Assembly (NCBI GenBank): GCA_003978765.1
Contig: QNYO01000045.1
Location: forward strand, 1-64,000
Source of the DNA: Hydrogenimonas sp.
GTDB taxonomy: Bacteria > Campylobacterota > Campylobacteria > Campylobacterales > Hydrogenimonadaceae
Length of the DNA stretch: 64,000 bases
Direction: 5' to 3'
In this document: positions 37,685 through 47,156 of the stretch, in pieces
Position numbering within the stretch: position 1 is the stretch's first letter
Layout: every line of letters begins with the position of its first letter
Position numbers and translations under genes: made by a program
The notes under the pieces: generated by a model
Database searches by the model: none
Told to the model about the DNA's origin: nothing
Seen by the model: the letters and a program-made list of their open reading frames with translations, nothing else

Positions 37685-39966
37685 TATCCATCCCTTCCAC
37701 AAGCCATCTTATAGTCACAATATCGGCATACCTTTAAATCATCGGTCATTGCGTAATCTATCTCTTTTTTCTCTTTTAACCCATCTAAAATCTCTGCCAA
37801 CTTCTCTTTTTGGGGTGTGGTATCGACAGAAACAATTTGAGAGCCGTAAATATCCCAATAAAGCGTCTCAATACGCTTATCTGGATAGACCGACTCCGCC
37901 CAAAGTCTGTAAAAGAGGAGCTGAAAGTCATTCTCATCTGCAACTGTTTTGTCGATGGAACGGGTGGTTTTGTAGTCGATGAGGCGAACAACGCTCTCAC
38001 CCAAATCGACTCGATCGATCTTACTACTTAGCTCAAACCCTGCAAACTGCACAGGACACCACGCTTCAATACGCACCTGTTCAAACCCTTTGAGTGCCTC
38101 AAAATCGGCTTGACAAAAAGCACGCAGTTTAGGCTCCCACTCCAGTGAAATCTCAAACTTTTGGAGTGATGAAGGGGTCGCTTTGTAGAGACGATCCATA
38201 ACAAAAGCGTGATAGGCTTCCCATGAGTCAAACGCCTCTTTCTCTCTTACCGCCTCTTCTAATACCGCATGAATCAGTGACCCGATGTTAACCTCTTCAA
38301 CCTCCCCATCCTCTTTAATTTCAAGCATATATTTGTAGTAGAAACGGCGAAGACAAACCAGATAGTCTTTAAGCCGTGAAGGGGTCAGTTTTGGCGTATC
38401 TAAAAAGAGATTCTTGGCAATGATTAGGGCATCGTAACGCTTGGGAGCTTCCGTATGTGGTGCGATAATGGCACGATAGCGATCATCCTCTGTTTCAGAC
38501 TCTTTAAGTCCCAACTCTAACAAGAAACGGCTTGGCAGACTCTCTTCATTCTTCACATAGCAGATTGCTGCACGCTTACTATTTTGAAGCAGTCGGTAGT
38601 AGTAGTTCTTCTGCAAACTCTCCTTCTCTTTTCGTGTCGGCATCCCAGCATATTTTCGGATAACAGAGTTGAGAAAAAGATCCTTTTCACTCACTTTCGG
38701 CACAATATCTTCATTAAAATCGACAATCACCACACCATCAAACTGCTTACCTCGACTCTCAAGCACCCCCATCACAGTGACACGTCCACCACCCACATCA
38801 TCAATCTGTAAATCTTCAATACGTTGTAGCCAACTATGGAGTAGATGGAGCGGTTTTTCATCCTCTAAAAGGGGTGCAAAACGTTTAAATGTGTAACTCG
38901 CTTCATCAATCGCTTCTAACTCTCTTGCAGTGGCTGGAACTGTTTGCAAAAAGTCGATAAAACTCTCAAATCCATCAACTTTGGCAAAGTTTTGGGCAAG
39001 TTCACTTCCTGTCACTTTGGCTTTGGCACTCTCTTTAGTGTTTGTTAGTGCATCGTAAAGATCGGCAAGCCTGCGGTAGTAGCTACTCTGTACAAATGGG
39101 GTTCCCATCGCATAGTTGAAGTTTTTAAGCGTATCAAAGAGCTTAAGATACTCTGCAAAACTCTCATCGGGCACAATCACCGCCACACGATCGGGATCTG
39201 CTCCCTCTTCAATAAAGCGATCAACCTGTTTGAGCACAAATGCCACCTGATTGATCCGCTCTTCAAAGGCTGTCACCTCAATCTGATTACGCTTAAGTCT
39301 GGGTAGTGGTGCTTGATGGATAATCTTTTTACTTTGCCAATCCAGTTCAAAACTGTAATCGATAGGTAGAGACTCCTCAATACCAAGGCGATCGATCAAC
39401 TTCTTATTAAATGGTGTCGAGACAAAATGGATATGCAGTGGGGTTTTAATGCGCTCTAAAACCCCAATCTCAAAACGGCTTAAATAGCCTTCGACATAGA
39501 GGTCAATCTGCTCAAACTGCTCAAGAAAGCTCTCCCCCAATCGAAAGGTATCGATAGTAATGCGATCAACCAGCCCTTCACTCTCAAGAAGACTTTTATA
39601 GCGGTTGAAAATCTCTTCAAGAAGTAGCAAGTGGTCTTCAAAGTCGGCATAGGTATCAGCACTTCTAATCGCATCGATCGTTACCTGTTCAGCAAAAAGC
39701 TCTTCAAAAAATCGGAAAATAAAGGCACTATTTTGCACAAAACTCAAAAAGTTCTTCTCAAATCCGAGTTTGCTAATATCAACCGTCTCAATCGCACGAT
39801 AGAGGTAGAGCACACGACTCGCATCATCAATAAAAACTTTTCCAGGAACAACAACTGAGCGTTTTAAAAACTCATCGATCGTATAGAGTTTGGGCAGTAG
39901 CGAATTATCGTGTTCGGCAATAAAGTCACGAATTTGGCGGTGGGTTGAAAAGACAAGGCACTTCAT
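37684..39966 (-). CDS. addB: AddB-like PD-(D/E)XK nuclease / inactivated helicase with Fe-S cysteines
   Basis: Helicase-like domain; nuclease IDRVDLGESVVRLIDYKTTRS; Cys ligands LVCLRRFYYKYM ... CRYCDYKMACG; stop codon overlaps the addA start (TAATG). Confidence 0.85.
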   Translation of the reverse strand: MKCLVFSTHRQIRDFIAEHDNSLLPKLYTIDEFLKRSVVVPGKVFIDDASRVLYLYRAIETVDISKLGFEKNFLSFVQNSAFIFRFFEELFAEQVTIDAIRSADTYADFEDHLLLLEEIFNRYKSLLESEGLVDRITIDTFRLGESFLEQFEQIDLYVEGYLSRFEIGVLERIKTPLHIHFVSTPFNKKLIDRLGIEESLPIDYSFELDWQSKKIIHQAPLPRLKRNQIEVTAFEERINQVAFVLKQVDRFIEEGADPDRVAVIVPDESFAEYLKLFDTLKNFNYAMGTPFVQSSYYRRLADLYDALTNTKESAKAKVTGSELAQNFAKVDGFESFIDFLQTVPATARELEAIDEASYTFKRFAPLLEDEKPLHLLHSWLQRIEDLQIDDVGGGRVTVMGVLESRGKQFDGVVIVDFNEDIVPKVSEKDLFLNSVIRKYAGMPTRKEKESLQKNYYYRLLQNSKRAAICYVKNEESLPSRFLLELGLKESETEDDRYRAIIAPHTEAPKRYDALIIAKNLFLDTPKLTPSRLKDYLVCLRRFYYKYMLEIKEDGEVEEVNIGSLIHAVLEEAVREKEAFDSWEAYHAFVMDRLYKATPSSLQKFEISLEWEPKLRAFCQADFEALKGFEQVRIEAWCPVQFAGFELSSKIDRVDLGESVVRLIDYKTTRSIDKTVADENDFQLLFYRLWAESVYPDKRIETLYWDIYGSQIVSVDTTPQKEKLAEILDGLKEKKEIDYAMTDDLKVCRYCDYKMACGRDG

Positions 39967-40475
39967 TGCTGAACCGCCTCAAAGATACCACGCTCACGGT
40001 TTTTCATGATGGAGTCATAAGGACGTACCATCCCATGCATCGCAATATAGACCCCTGGTTCTAAAAATCGCACTGCTGAAATTGCCATCACCAAATTGGC
40101 AGTTGCCTCTACAGGGTCAATCGAAAAAGGCACCATCGCTCCTGTAAGCACCACCCGCTTTTGATGTGACTCTCCCAACCATCTATCCAATGCTTTTGCA
40201 CTCTTATCCATCGTATCGGTACCGTGAACGATAACCACTTCCGTTTCACTCACCTTTGTAACAATCTCACAAAGCAAGTCCCGATCGGCATCATCCATCT
40301 GCAAACTATCTTTATAGATCGCACCACTTATTTTGATCTCACATCCGTGGCACATCGAAGCGATAGCAGACTCTACAGCTCTATCATCTGTTGGAACATA
40401 GAGTTCACCTTTGATTGGGTCATACCGTTTGTTAAAGGTTCCACCTGTATTAATAATTCTGACAATATTTTCCAT
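39963..40475 (-). CDS. Single-domain asparaginase-family protein
   Basis: IINTGGTFNKRYD and VIVHGTDTMDKSA asparaginase motifs; only about 170 aa. Confidence 0.8.
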   Translation of the reverse strand: MENIVRIINTGGTFNKRYDPIKGELYVPTDDRAVESAIASMCHGCEIKISGAIYKDSLQMDDADRDLLCEIVTKVSETEVVIVHGTDTMDKSAKALDRWLGESHQKRVVLTGAMVPFSIDPVEATANLVMAISAVRFLEPGVYIAMHGMVRPYDSIMKNRERGIFEAVQQ

Positions 40476-40666
40476 GTAACCTACTCTCTTCCCATTCAAA
40501 TCTCAATACTCCTCTTCTTCCCCTAACCGATACAATTCATCAATTTTAGCGATTTATATCATAATTAAAAAGAAAAAAGAGGTGATTCAAGAGTATCACC
40601 ACATCTATTTACGCTCTATTCACAAAAAAGAGTTATAATTTTTCTATCAACTTAAAGGAGTCATCG

Positions 40667-41383
40667 ATGAAACTCTCAACCAAAGCTATCTCTTTTTCAC
40701 TCTCTGCCCTGCTACTGTTTAGCGGATGTGCAGCAAAAAATGGAGAAGCACCCAACAATGCTGAAAAGACAAAACAGGGGGTCTTGATAGGAACCTTGGC
40801 AGGAGCGGCACTTGGTGCGATTACAAGCAAGCACCATAAAGGAAAGAATGCAGCCATTGGGGCAGCTGTTGGTGCATTGGCAGGTGGTGTTATTGGCTAT
40901 AGTCTTGATAAGCAGGCTGATGAGATTGCCTCTTCCATGAATACCAGTGTCAGTAGCAATGAACAAGAGGCTGCAAAGTTTCAAGATATTATCGTCACAA
41001 AAAATGAGAACTATGTCAAAATTACTTTTAAAAGTGCCATGATGTTTGAGACCAATCAAGCCGATCCCACACCTGAAGCCAAAGAGAAGATTAGACGACT
41101 TGTTGATGTCTTAAAACACTATCCAGAAACCATTGTACAGGTTGTGGGACATACCGATAGTCGTGGCTCTTACGACTATAACCTCAAACTCTCTCAAGAG
41201 CGTGCTCTGCGTGTGGCAAAAATGCTTAAAGATTTGGGAGTGACCAATACACTCTACTCACGGGGCTGTTCATTTGTCAAACCACTTGTTCCAAACGATT
41301 CACCTGCCAATATGGCGATCAATCGTCGTGTTGAGATCTATCTCTATCCAAGTGTCGAGAAGGTGATCGATGTGTGTCGCTAA
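40667..41383 (+). CDS. OmpA-family lipoprotein with glycine zipper
   Basis: Lipobox LLLFSGCAAK; GTLAGAALGAI; OmpA motif VVGHTDSRGSYDYNLKLSQERALRVAKML ... NRRVEIYL. Confidence 0.92.
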   Translation: MKLSTKAISFSLSALLLFSGCAAKNGEAPNNAEKTKQGVLIGTLAGAALGAITSKHHKGKNAAIGAAVGALAGGVIGYSLDKQADEIASSMNTSVSSNEQEAAKFQDIIVTKNENYVKITFKSAMMFETNQADPTPEAKEKIRRLVDVLKHYPETIVQVVGHTDSRGSYDYNLKLSQERALRVAKMLKDLGVTNTLYSRGCSFVKPLVPNDSPANMAINRRVEIYLYPSVEKVIDVCR

Positions 41384-43133
41384 CATGTAGGTGTGATTTG
41401 AAGTAGTTACGAATATTATCATACATATAGCCATTAGGCTCTTTGTAAAAGAGGTCAGACTGCTTGACCTCATCGATCGAATATTTACCCATACTGGCCA
41501 ATAGTCCAACCATTCCATCAAGAAGCTTTTCATGATACAGAGCAATATGGCGTGACTTCTGCTCCACTAAAAATGAGGCTCGCTTGCGTAGGTCCTGTGT
41601 GGCTAACCCCACAGGACAGTGACGCCCATTGGCACCACTACACTCTCTGGCACGAATACACCCTGCACTCATCATAAACCCCCGTGCAATTGCAATAAAA
41701 TCGGCACCCAGTGCTTTAAGTACAAGCACATCATCGGGTGTTAAAACCTTTTCACTGCCAATCAGCTTGACATGCTCTCGAATCCCTGCCGTACGCAATA
41801 CCTCATCAACAATATAGATCGCCTCTTTAAGCGGTAGCCCCATACGTAACATCATCTCCAAAGGAGCAGCACCGCTTCCCCCATCACCACCATCAATCGT
41901 TAAAAAGTCGGGATAGGCTTGGGAATCTGCTTGAATACGTAGGCGTATCTCATCAATAATCGGTTCAATATCTTCACGTGATGAGATGACAATCTTAATC
42001 CCTACCGGTTTACCCGAAAGACTCTTGAGTTTGCCAATAAAGTCAAAGAGCATACCAATTGAGTCATAAAAAGGAAAACGGTTTGGACTCACAATATCTT
42101 GAAAAGGTTCAACCCCACGATAGTAAGCAATCGCCTCTGTCACCTTTTCAGCAAGAAGTTTACCACCTGTCTGCTTCGCCCCTTGAGCAAGCTTAATCTC
42201 TGTCATTTTACAAAAACGCATCACTTTGGTATAACGCACTTCATCAAACGTACCTTCACTATCACGCACCCCATAGAGTCCACTGCCGATCTGAAAGATA
42301 AAGTCAGGGAGATCTTTGGGTACACTTTTAGGAAAGTCAGAGAGTGGTCGATTCCAGTTGACACGGAAACAGGTCATATGCTTCTTATCAAACAAAAAAG
42401 TCTCCGCCTCTTTTTTGGGTAAAACAAGGGTACGGTAGATATCGACAGCCACCTCTTGATTAAAACAGAAGTTAAAAAGATAGTAGACCCCTTTGGCAAA
42501 CCATGTCCCTTCATAGTACTCAAACCACTTCTGCTCACGAGGATCACACTGGTGTGTATAGAAAAAGTTTGTTGTCAACCCACCTTCACCCGTATTGATT
42601 GGAAATTTTCCAAGATAAGCCCCTTTTGTAAAGGCTTGTGTCGCTTCTGGTGATACCGAACCATCACTCAAACCACTGCGTCCAATGATGGAACGTGTTG
42701 TAAATGGAGATTCGCACCCCTCTCCAAAGGTCACTTCAAATGTTGGATCAATCTCCTCTTGGTTTAAAACACGTAGTGCATTTTTCAATCCAATAAGACC
42801 ATGATTAATCGGTTGTCCAGGAGAAAACGATGAAAAAAGTGCACGCCCTTCTGCTGCATTGTAAACCCATCGTACCTTATCAAACGACTCATAAAACTTC
42901 TCATCACCAAAGTATTGGCGCATAGGATCACGAATCATATAGAAGAAGTAGCGGAGTCGACCAATAAGTGGATAGTTAATAAGAAGTTGATTTTCACGTT
43001 GAACAAAGCGATCGTAGATGATCATAAAGAGTGCCATGATCACAGCTATAATAAAGAGAATTTTGAGCAGAAAGATAAGAACAGAGAAGCTAAATACATC
43101 CGACCTTTGCGTAAATTCTAACAGTTTTTCCAT
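41319..43133 (-). CDS. Membrane-anchored FMN-binding glutamate-synthase-like protein
   Basis: N-terminal TM; DFLTIDGGDGGSGAAPLEMM, GADFIAIARGFMMSAGCIRARECSGANGRHCPVGLATQ (3Fe-4S cysteines). Confidence 0.9.
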   Translation of the reverse strand: MEKLLEFTQRSDVFSFSVLIFLLKILFIIAVIMALFMIIYDRFVQRENQLLINYPLIGRLRYFFYMIRDPMRQYFGDEKFYESFDKVRWVYNAAEGRALFSSFSPGQPINHGLIGLKNALRVLNQEEIDPTFEVTFGEGCESPFTTRSIIGRSGLSDGSVSPEATQAFTKGAYLGKFPINTGEGGLTTNFFYTHQCDPREQKWFEYYEGTWFAKGVYYLFNFCFNQEVAVDIYRTLVLPKKEAETFLFDKKHMTCFRVNWNRPLSDFPKSVPKDLPDFIFQIGSGLYGVRDSEGTFDEVRYTKVMRFCKMTEIKLAQGAKQTGGKLLAEKVTEAIAYYRGVEPFQDIVSPNRFPFYDSIGMLFDFIGKLKSLSGKPVGIKIVISSREDIEPIIDEIRLRIQADSQAYPDFLTIDGGDGGSGAAPLEMMLRMGLPLKEAIYIVDEVLRTAGIREHVKLIGSEKVLTPDDVLVLKALGADFIAIARGFMMSAGCIRARECSGANGRHCPVGLATQDLRKRASFLVEQKSRHIALYHEKLLDGMVGLLASMGKYSIDEVKQSDLFYKEPNGYMYDNIRNYFKSHLHVSDTHRSPSRHLDRDRSQHDD

Positions 43134-43152
43134 CGGATGTATCCTCTTTTCA

Positions 43153-43596
43153 CTACACTTCCTCTTTAAATATCAGACGATCAATACTAAAACGTCCAGG
43201 GCCATGTGATGCCAATGCAAAGAGCATCAACATATAGTAGAGTGGTATCTCAAACCCATTATTTCCAGCTGAAAATCCATGAGGAAGGTGAACAGTTATA
43301 ATCGCGACAATCATAACAACCATTAAAGGGAGAGTAATCAGACGTGTCATCAGCCCAAGTGAGAGGAGAATGACACCCGTCAGCTCTGTTGTTGCTGCCA
43401 TATAGGCATTGAGTGTCGGAAAAGGTATGCCCATCGAACCAAACCACTGAGCAACCGCTGAGATATCATTCCACTTCATCATGGCTGGCTCAAAAAATCC
43501 GTACGCAAGTACCAAGCGTATCAAAAGCAGTGCAATACTCTTACAGTATCCCAATAACCTTGAAAACTCTATATAGACCTCTTTAAACAACATCAT
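43153..43596 (-). CDS. DoxX family membrane protein
   Basis: LLIRLVLAYGFFEPAMMKW, PTLNAYMAATTELTGVILLSLGLMTRL; follows the HvfC-like gene. Confidence 0.85.
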   Translation of the reverse strand: MMLFKEVYIEFSRLLGYCKSIALLLIRLVLAYGFFEPAMMKWNDISAVAQWFGSMGIPFPTLNAYMAATTELTGVILLSLGLMTRLITLPLMVVMIVAIITVHLPHGFSAGNNGFEIPLYYMLMLFALASHGPGRFSIDRLIFKEEV

Positions 43597-43605
43597 ACAC
43601 TCCCT

Positions 43606-44277
43606 CTAAACGAGAACCCCTTCTTTAAGGAGCCCTTTAAGCCCTTTTTTAAGCACCACTTTGGCATCTTTAGAATCAACACCATACTTTTTGGCAACCT
43701 TTTTAACACATTGCATCAGAGGTTTTTGTCCATCACACTGCTTGATCAGTTCTCCCATAAATGGGGTCACTTCTATCCACTCAACATCACCTGAAGCACT
43801 CTGATACATGACAATCCAATAGTCACCTTTGGGCTTAAATGCTCCATACATGACAGGATAGGAGAAACGTCTCACAGATGCACTTTTGCCTATCTTATAG
43901 GGTTTTGAAAAGTCAATCTTATCGGTTTTGGGTCGCTTACGGGTTGCCATCATCAACTCCACCTCTTTCCACTCATACCATAGAAGATCTTTCAAATATT
44001 TGGGCTTTTTCATCTGAGATCGTACAAACTTACCAAATTTCTTAGGCATCTTCCAGATAAAAGGGGTCGTCGTTTCGGTAGCGATAAAGCCTTTAATAAG
44101 CTTTTTCCACCGCTTTGCACCGATCTGAGTATGAAACATCGGATAGGTTGCTAAAAGCACCTCTTCAAAGCGATAAAAGATCAACTTTTCATAGATATCT
44201 CCATGCTGATACTCCTTAGCATCTCCCATACGAATCGATTTAAAGAAATGTTTTAGAACCTTTTTCTCATGCTGCAT
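43606..44277 (-). CDS. HvfC/BufC-like RiPP maturation partner (DUF2063-type)
   Basis: Position after the MNIO gene with 11-nt overlap; YEKLIFYRFEEVLLATYPMFHTQIGAKRWKKLIKGFI and DLLWYEWKEVELM match the family pattern. Confidence 0.8.
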   Translation of the reverse strand: MQHEKKVLKHFFKSIRMGDAKEYQHGDIYEKLIFYRFEEVLLATYPMFHTQIGAKRWKKLIKGFIATETTTPFIWKMPKKFGKFVRSQMKKPKYLKDLLWYEWKEVELMMATRKRPKTDKIDFSKPYKIGKSASVRRFSYPVMYGAFKPKGDYWIVMYQSASGDVEWIEVTPFMGELIKQCDGQKPLMQCVKKVAKKYGVDSKDAKVVLKKGLKGLLKEGVLV

Positions 44278-45073
44278 GATAGATACCTTGCATCGTCTGA
44301 TACTCTTTTATAAGCTCAGTCAGTGGTGGAATATTATTGTCTCGCTCAAGCATAATAGGTAACCTCTTTTTTTCCATCGTATAACGCATCAGATCCCATA
44401 CAACATCTTTAACCGCCATACCGTGGGTATCAATCAAAAGGTCATCATCATAAACCATATGTCCTGCAATATGACAATAGGCGACACAATCAAGATCAAT
44501 CGCATCGATAAAATCTTTGGCATTAAATCCATGATTAAAGCTATTGACAAAGAGATTATTAAGATCTAAAAGGAGTTTGGCACCACTTCGATCTAAAATT
44601 GCCATAATAAATGCACTCTCTTCCATCGTTGATGGCAAGCATGTATAGTAGGTGGGATTTTCAATAATGAGTGGACGTTCAAGAATCTCTTCAACCCTTC
44701 CAATCTTCTTAACAATTCCCTCAACCATCGGCTCTGTCATCGGTAGTGGTAGCAACTCATAACTCTGTACACCATCGAGTGATGTAAAGCTTAAATGCTC
44801 TGAATACTCTTCAATCCCATACCGATCAAGAAACTTTTTAAGGCGTTTGAGATGTTTAATATTGAGTGTTTCAACATCACCTAAAGAGAGGGATAGACCG
44901 TGCGCAACTACGGAAAACTTCTCACATATTCGCGCAAACCTTTTGGCCTCTTTTTTATCCATATGCATCAGATTTTCAGGTGCCACTTCAAGGAAATCGA
45001 TCTCTCCTTGATAGTTTTCAATCTCATCGATAAAGTTATCCCTTAACCCAAGGCCACATCCATCGATACACAT
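44267..45073 (-). CDS. DUF692/MNIO multinuclear iron oxidative enzyme (HvfB/BufB-like)
   Basis: GCGLGLRDNF, DFLEVAPENLM, VAHGLSLSLG, EYSEHLSFTSLDG, LIIENPTYYT, LLLDLNNLFVNSFNHG, YCHIAGHM, DTHGMAV. Confidence 0.92.
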   Translation of the reverse strand: MCIDGCGLGLRDNFIDEIENYQGEIDFLEVAPENLMHMDKKEAKRFARICEKFSVVAHGLSLSLGDVETLNIKHLKRLKKFLDRYGIEEYSEHLSFTSLDGVQSYELLPLPMTEPMVEGIVKKIGRVEEILERPLIIENPTYYTCLPSTMEESAFIMAILDRSGAKLLLDLNNLFVNSFNHGFNAKDFIDAIDLDCVAYCHIAGHMVYDDDLLIDTHGMAVKDVVWDLMRYTMEKKRLPIMLERDNNIPPLTELIKEYQTMQGIYHAA

Positions 45074-45123
45074 AATCTATTGGATGCTTTCATGATATTG
45101 GGCCATCTTAGATACAGACACCA

Positions 45124-45453
45124 TCATTCATCATTCTCTTTTTTCATTGTACCACTACACTTACCGGTACCACACTGCCCCTTCATCTTCTCTCTCTTCT
45201 CCTGCATCTTAGCACCACACTTACCCTTCATCTTCTCTTGCATCTTCTCATCACAATTGCTTCCACACTTCCCTTTCATATCACGATCCATCTTACCGGC
45301 ACATGTACCTTTAGGGTTTTGCTTCTTCTCATGTAGTTCTGTCCCACATTTACTTGGAACATATCCATTCATACCAGCTACTGCAGCAGTTGCACCTGCA
45401 GCCATTGCACCTAAAATTACTCTCATCGCTTTACGTCGATTCATCGTTCTCAT
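45124..45453 (-). CDS. HvfA/bufferin-like Cys-rich RiPP precursor
   Basis: MRTMNRRKAMRVILGAMAAGATAAVAGMNGYVPSKCGTELHEKKQNPKGTCAGKMDRDMKGKCGSNCDEKMQEKMKGKCGAKMQEKREKMKGQCGTGKCSGTMKKENDE: leader plus 7 Cys, mostly in K/Q-C-G contexts; immediately upstream of the MNIO gene. Confidence 0.88.
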   Translation of the reverse strand: MRTMNRRKAMRVILGAMAAGATAAVAGMNGYVPSKCGTELHEKKQNPKGTCAGKMDRDMKGKCGSNCDEKMQEKMKGKCGAKMQEKREKMKGQCGTGKCSGTMKKENDE

Positions 45454-45586
45454 TTCTAATCCTTATTTTTTAAACGTTAAAAGAGTATATTTCCTTACTG
45501 TGCAAGGAGTGTGCAGAGTATGCAACAAAGTGTTGATAAGATAGAGGAGAATAAAAAGGTGTATGGTTAAGAAAGAGTCTCTCTCT

Positions 45587-46735
45587 TTAAGAGGAGGGTT
45601 TAGAGAGTCTCTCTTTGACTAATGCTTGAATCTCATGCAGAAGTGCCAACTGCCGTTGACCAATAAATGCAGAGAGAATCTGCTCTTTTCGCAAGGTGGG
45701 ATATAAAAAGATATGGTAGCGCCGTCGTCCATCTGAAGAGGTTGAGATATATTTGAGTGTACCTCGAAGAAGAAGCTTTCTTTGGTGGCCACTCTTTTGA
45801 GGGATAGGAAGCATCACTTCCACAGGTTCACTCATGGGTAAACCATAGTGTACATCGGTCTGAAGACAGATACCATGGGTTGAGAGATCCATCACATCCA
45901 CATCAAACTGTCGTCCTAAAGTAACAATACGGGCTCGCAACGGTTCATCAAACTTTACCCGTAACTGCTTTCGACGATCAATAAAGCTCTCAATCCATTT
46001 AAAGGCTGTAATCTCCAAGTAGGCCCACTCTCCTTCATAAGTCACGCTATGGACAGAGAGCTGAATACTTTTAGGCTCCAATGCACTATCATACATAATC
46101 GTATAGCCTTCCCACTCCGCGACAACCCCCTTCTTCAAAGGGACTTTCAGCCGAATCATTGTTCCTTCATTCTCAACAACGACCCCTTTGTAGCGGATTG
46201 TAATTCCTTTGTACATATTAAATAGTTGTACAATTGTATCTTTTTGAAACCATCGCTCAACCGCTTTATACGATAGACGCTCACCACAGCCCCCAATATG
46301 ACAGGTATGATAACTCTCTGCCAACTCTTCAAGATACTCAAAAGTGTTTTGAAAATAGTTATTAAGATAAGCAAGATACTGCATTAAGAGTGGATCTTCA
46401 CGATAGGCTTTAATTAAACGTACCTGCATCGAAGCCAAAACCCGTCGCAAAACCTGTCCAATATGGATCTCTTTTTTAATCAGATAGAGAAGCTCCTCTT
46501 CAACTTTATTCGGAATGGGGCGTTTAAAGTCAAAGAGTGCACGATGAATTTTTAAAAGGATTGGCAGTAACTCTTTGGCACGCATCCCTTTGGCACCCTT
46601 CTCTCGTTTCAGCTCCTGTACAAAGTGCAAAACAAACCGCTCTTTATCTTCAGCAAAAAAGTCTACTAATGGTGCAAGCTCTTTATAGAGTTGCTGCATC
46701 GCTTCAAAATCTTGATTATCTTTTGGAAGAATCAT
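45587..46735 (-). CDS. PilZ-domain c-di-GMP-binding protein with N-terminal extension
   Basis: RRKQLRVKF...VDVMDLSTHGICLQTD gives RxxxR ... DxSxxG. Confidence 0.83.
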   Translation of the reverse strand: MILPKDNQDFEAMQQLYKELAPLVDFFAEDKERFVLHFVQELKREKGAKGMRAKELLPILLKIHRALFDFKRPIPNKVEEELLYLIKKEIHIGQVLRRVLASMQVRLIKAYREDPLLMQYLAYLNNYFQNTFEYLEELAESYHTCHIGGCGERLSYKAVERWFQKDTIVQLFNMYKGITIRYKGVVVENEGTMIRLKVPLKKGVVAEWEGYTIMYDSALEPKSIQLSVHSVTYEGEWAYLEITAFKWIESFIDRRKQLRVKFDEPLRARIVTLGRQFDVDVMDLSTHGICLQTDVHYGLPMSEPVEVMLPIPQKSGHQRKLLLRGTLKYISTSSDGRRRYHIFLYPTLRKEQILSAFIGQRQLALLHEIQALVKERLSKPSS

Positions 46736-46742
46736 CGCCCTC

Positions 46743-47156
46743 TCACTCTTTGGTTTCGATACTAACTTGCTTAAATCCGTGTGACTTTAAAAGATCAATC
46801 ACTTTGACAAAATTTTGGAATTGACTCTTGGCATCACTCCGAATCACTAATCTCTCTGTTTTGGGATTAAGTGAAAGAATCTTTTTTTGTAGTGCTTCAA
46901 ATGTCATCTTGTGATTCTCAAAATAGAGCACTCCTGTTTGATCAATAATAATGTATTTCATGGGTTCTGTCGAAGCCGATTCCCCTTTACCTTGAGGAAG
47001 GTCGATAGGGATTTCACTTTTACTGACAAATGAGGCACTTGTTAAAACAATCACAAGCAGAACCAGCATAATATCGATAAAAGGCAATACATTAATCTGA
47101 TCAAACTTTTTAATTTTCACGACGATGACCTCTTTTGCCTCTGCATCATCTCCCAC
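46743..47156 (-). CDS. ExbD/TolR family protein (second copy)
   Basis: KKFDQINVLPFIDIMLVLLVIVLTSASFVSKSEIPIDLPQG. Confidence 0.88.
   Translation of the reverse strand: MGDDAEAKEVIVVKIKKFDQINVLPFIDIMLVLLVIVLTSASFVSKSEIPIDLPQGKGESASTEPMKYIIIDQTGVLYFENHKMTFEALQKKILSLNPKTERLVIRSDAKSQFQNFVKVIDLLKSHGFKQVSIETKE

Noticed and set aside
40590-40620. GGTGAT...ATCACC hairpin upstream of the OmpA lipoprotein
   Set aside because: Only 6 bp, no U-tract or conserved context; too weak to call.
45080-45544. 154-aa + strand ORF, His/Pro/Cys-rich (MDAFMILGHLRYRHHHSSFS...)
   Set aside because: Exact antisense of the RiPP precursor; composition explained by the complement of the KCG/EKM codons, with no independent SD or family match.
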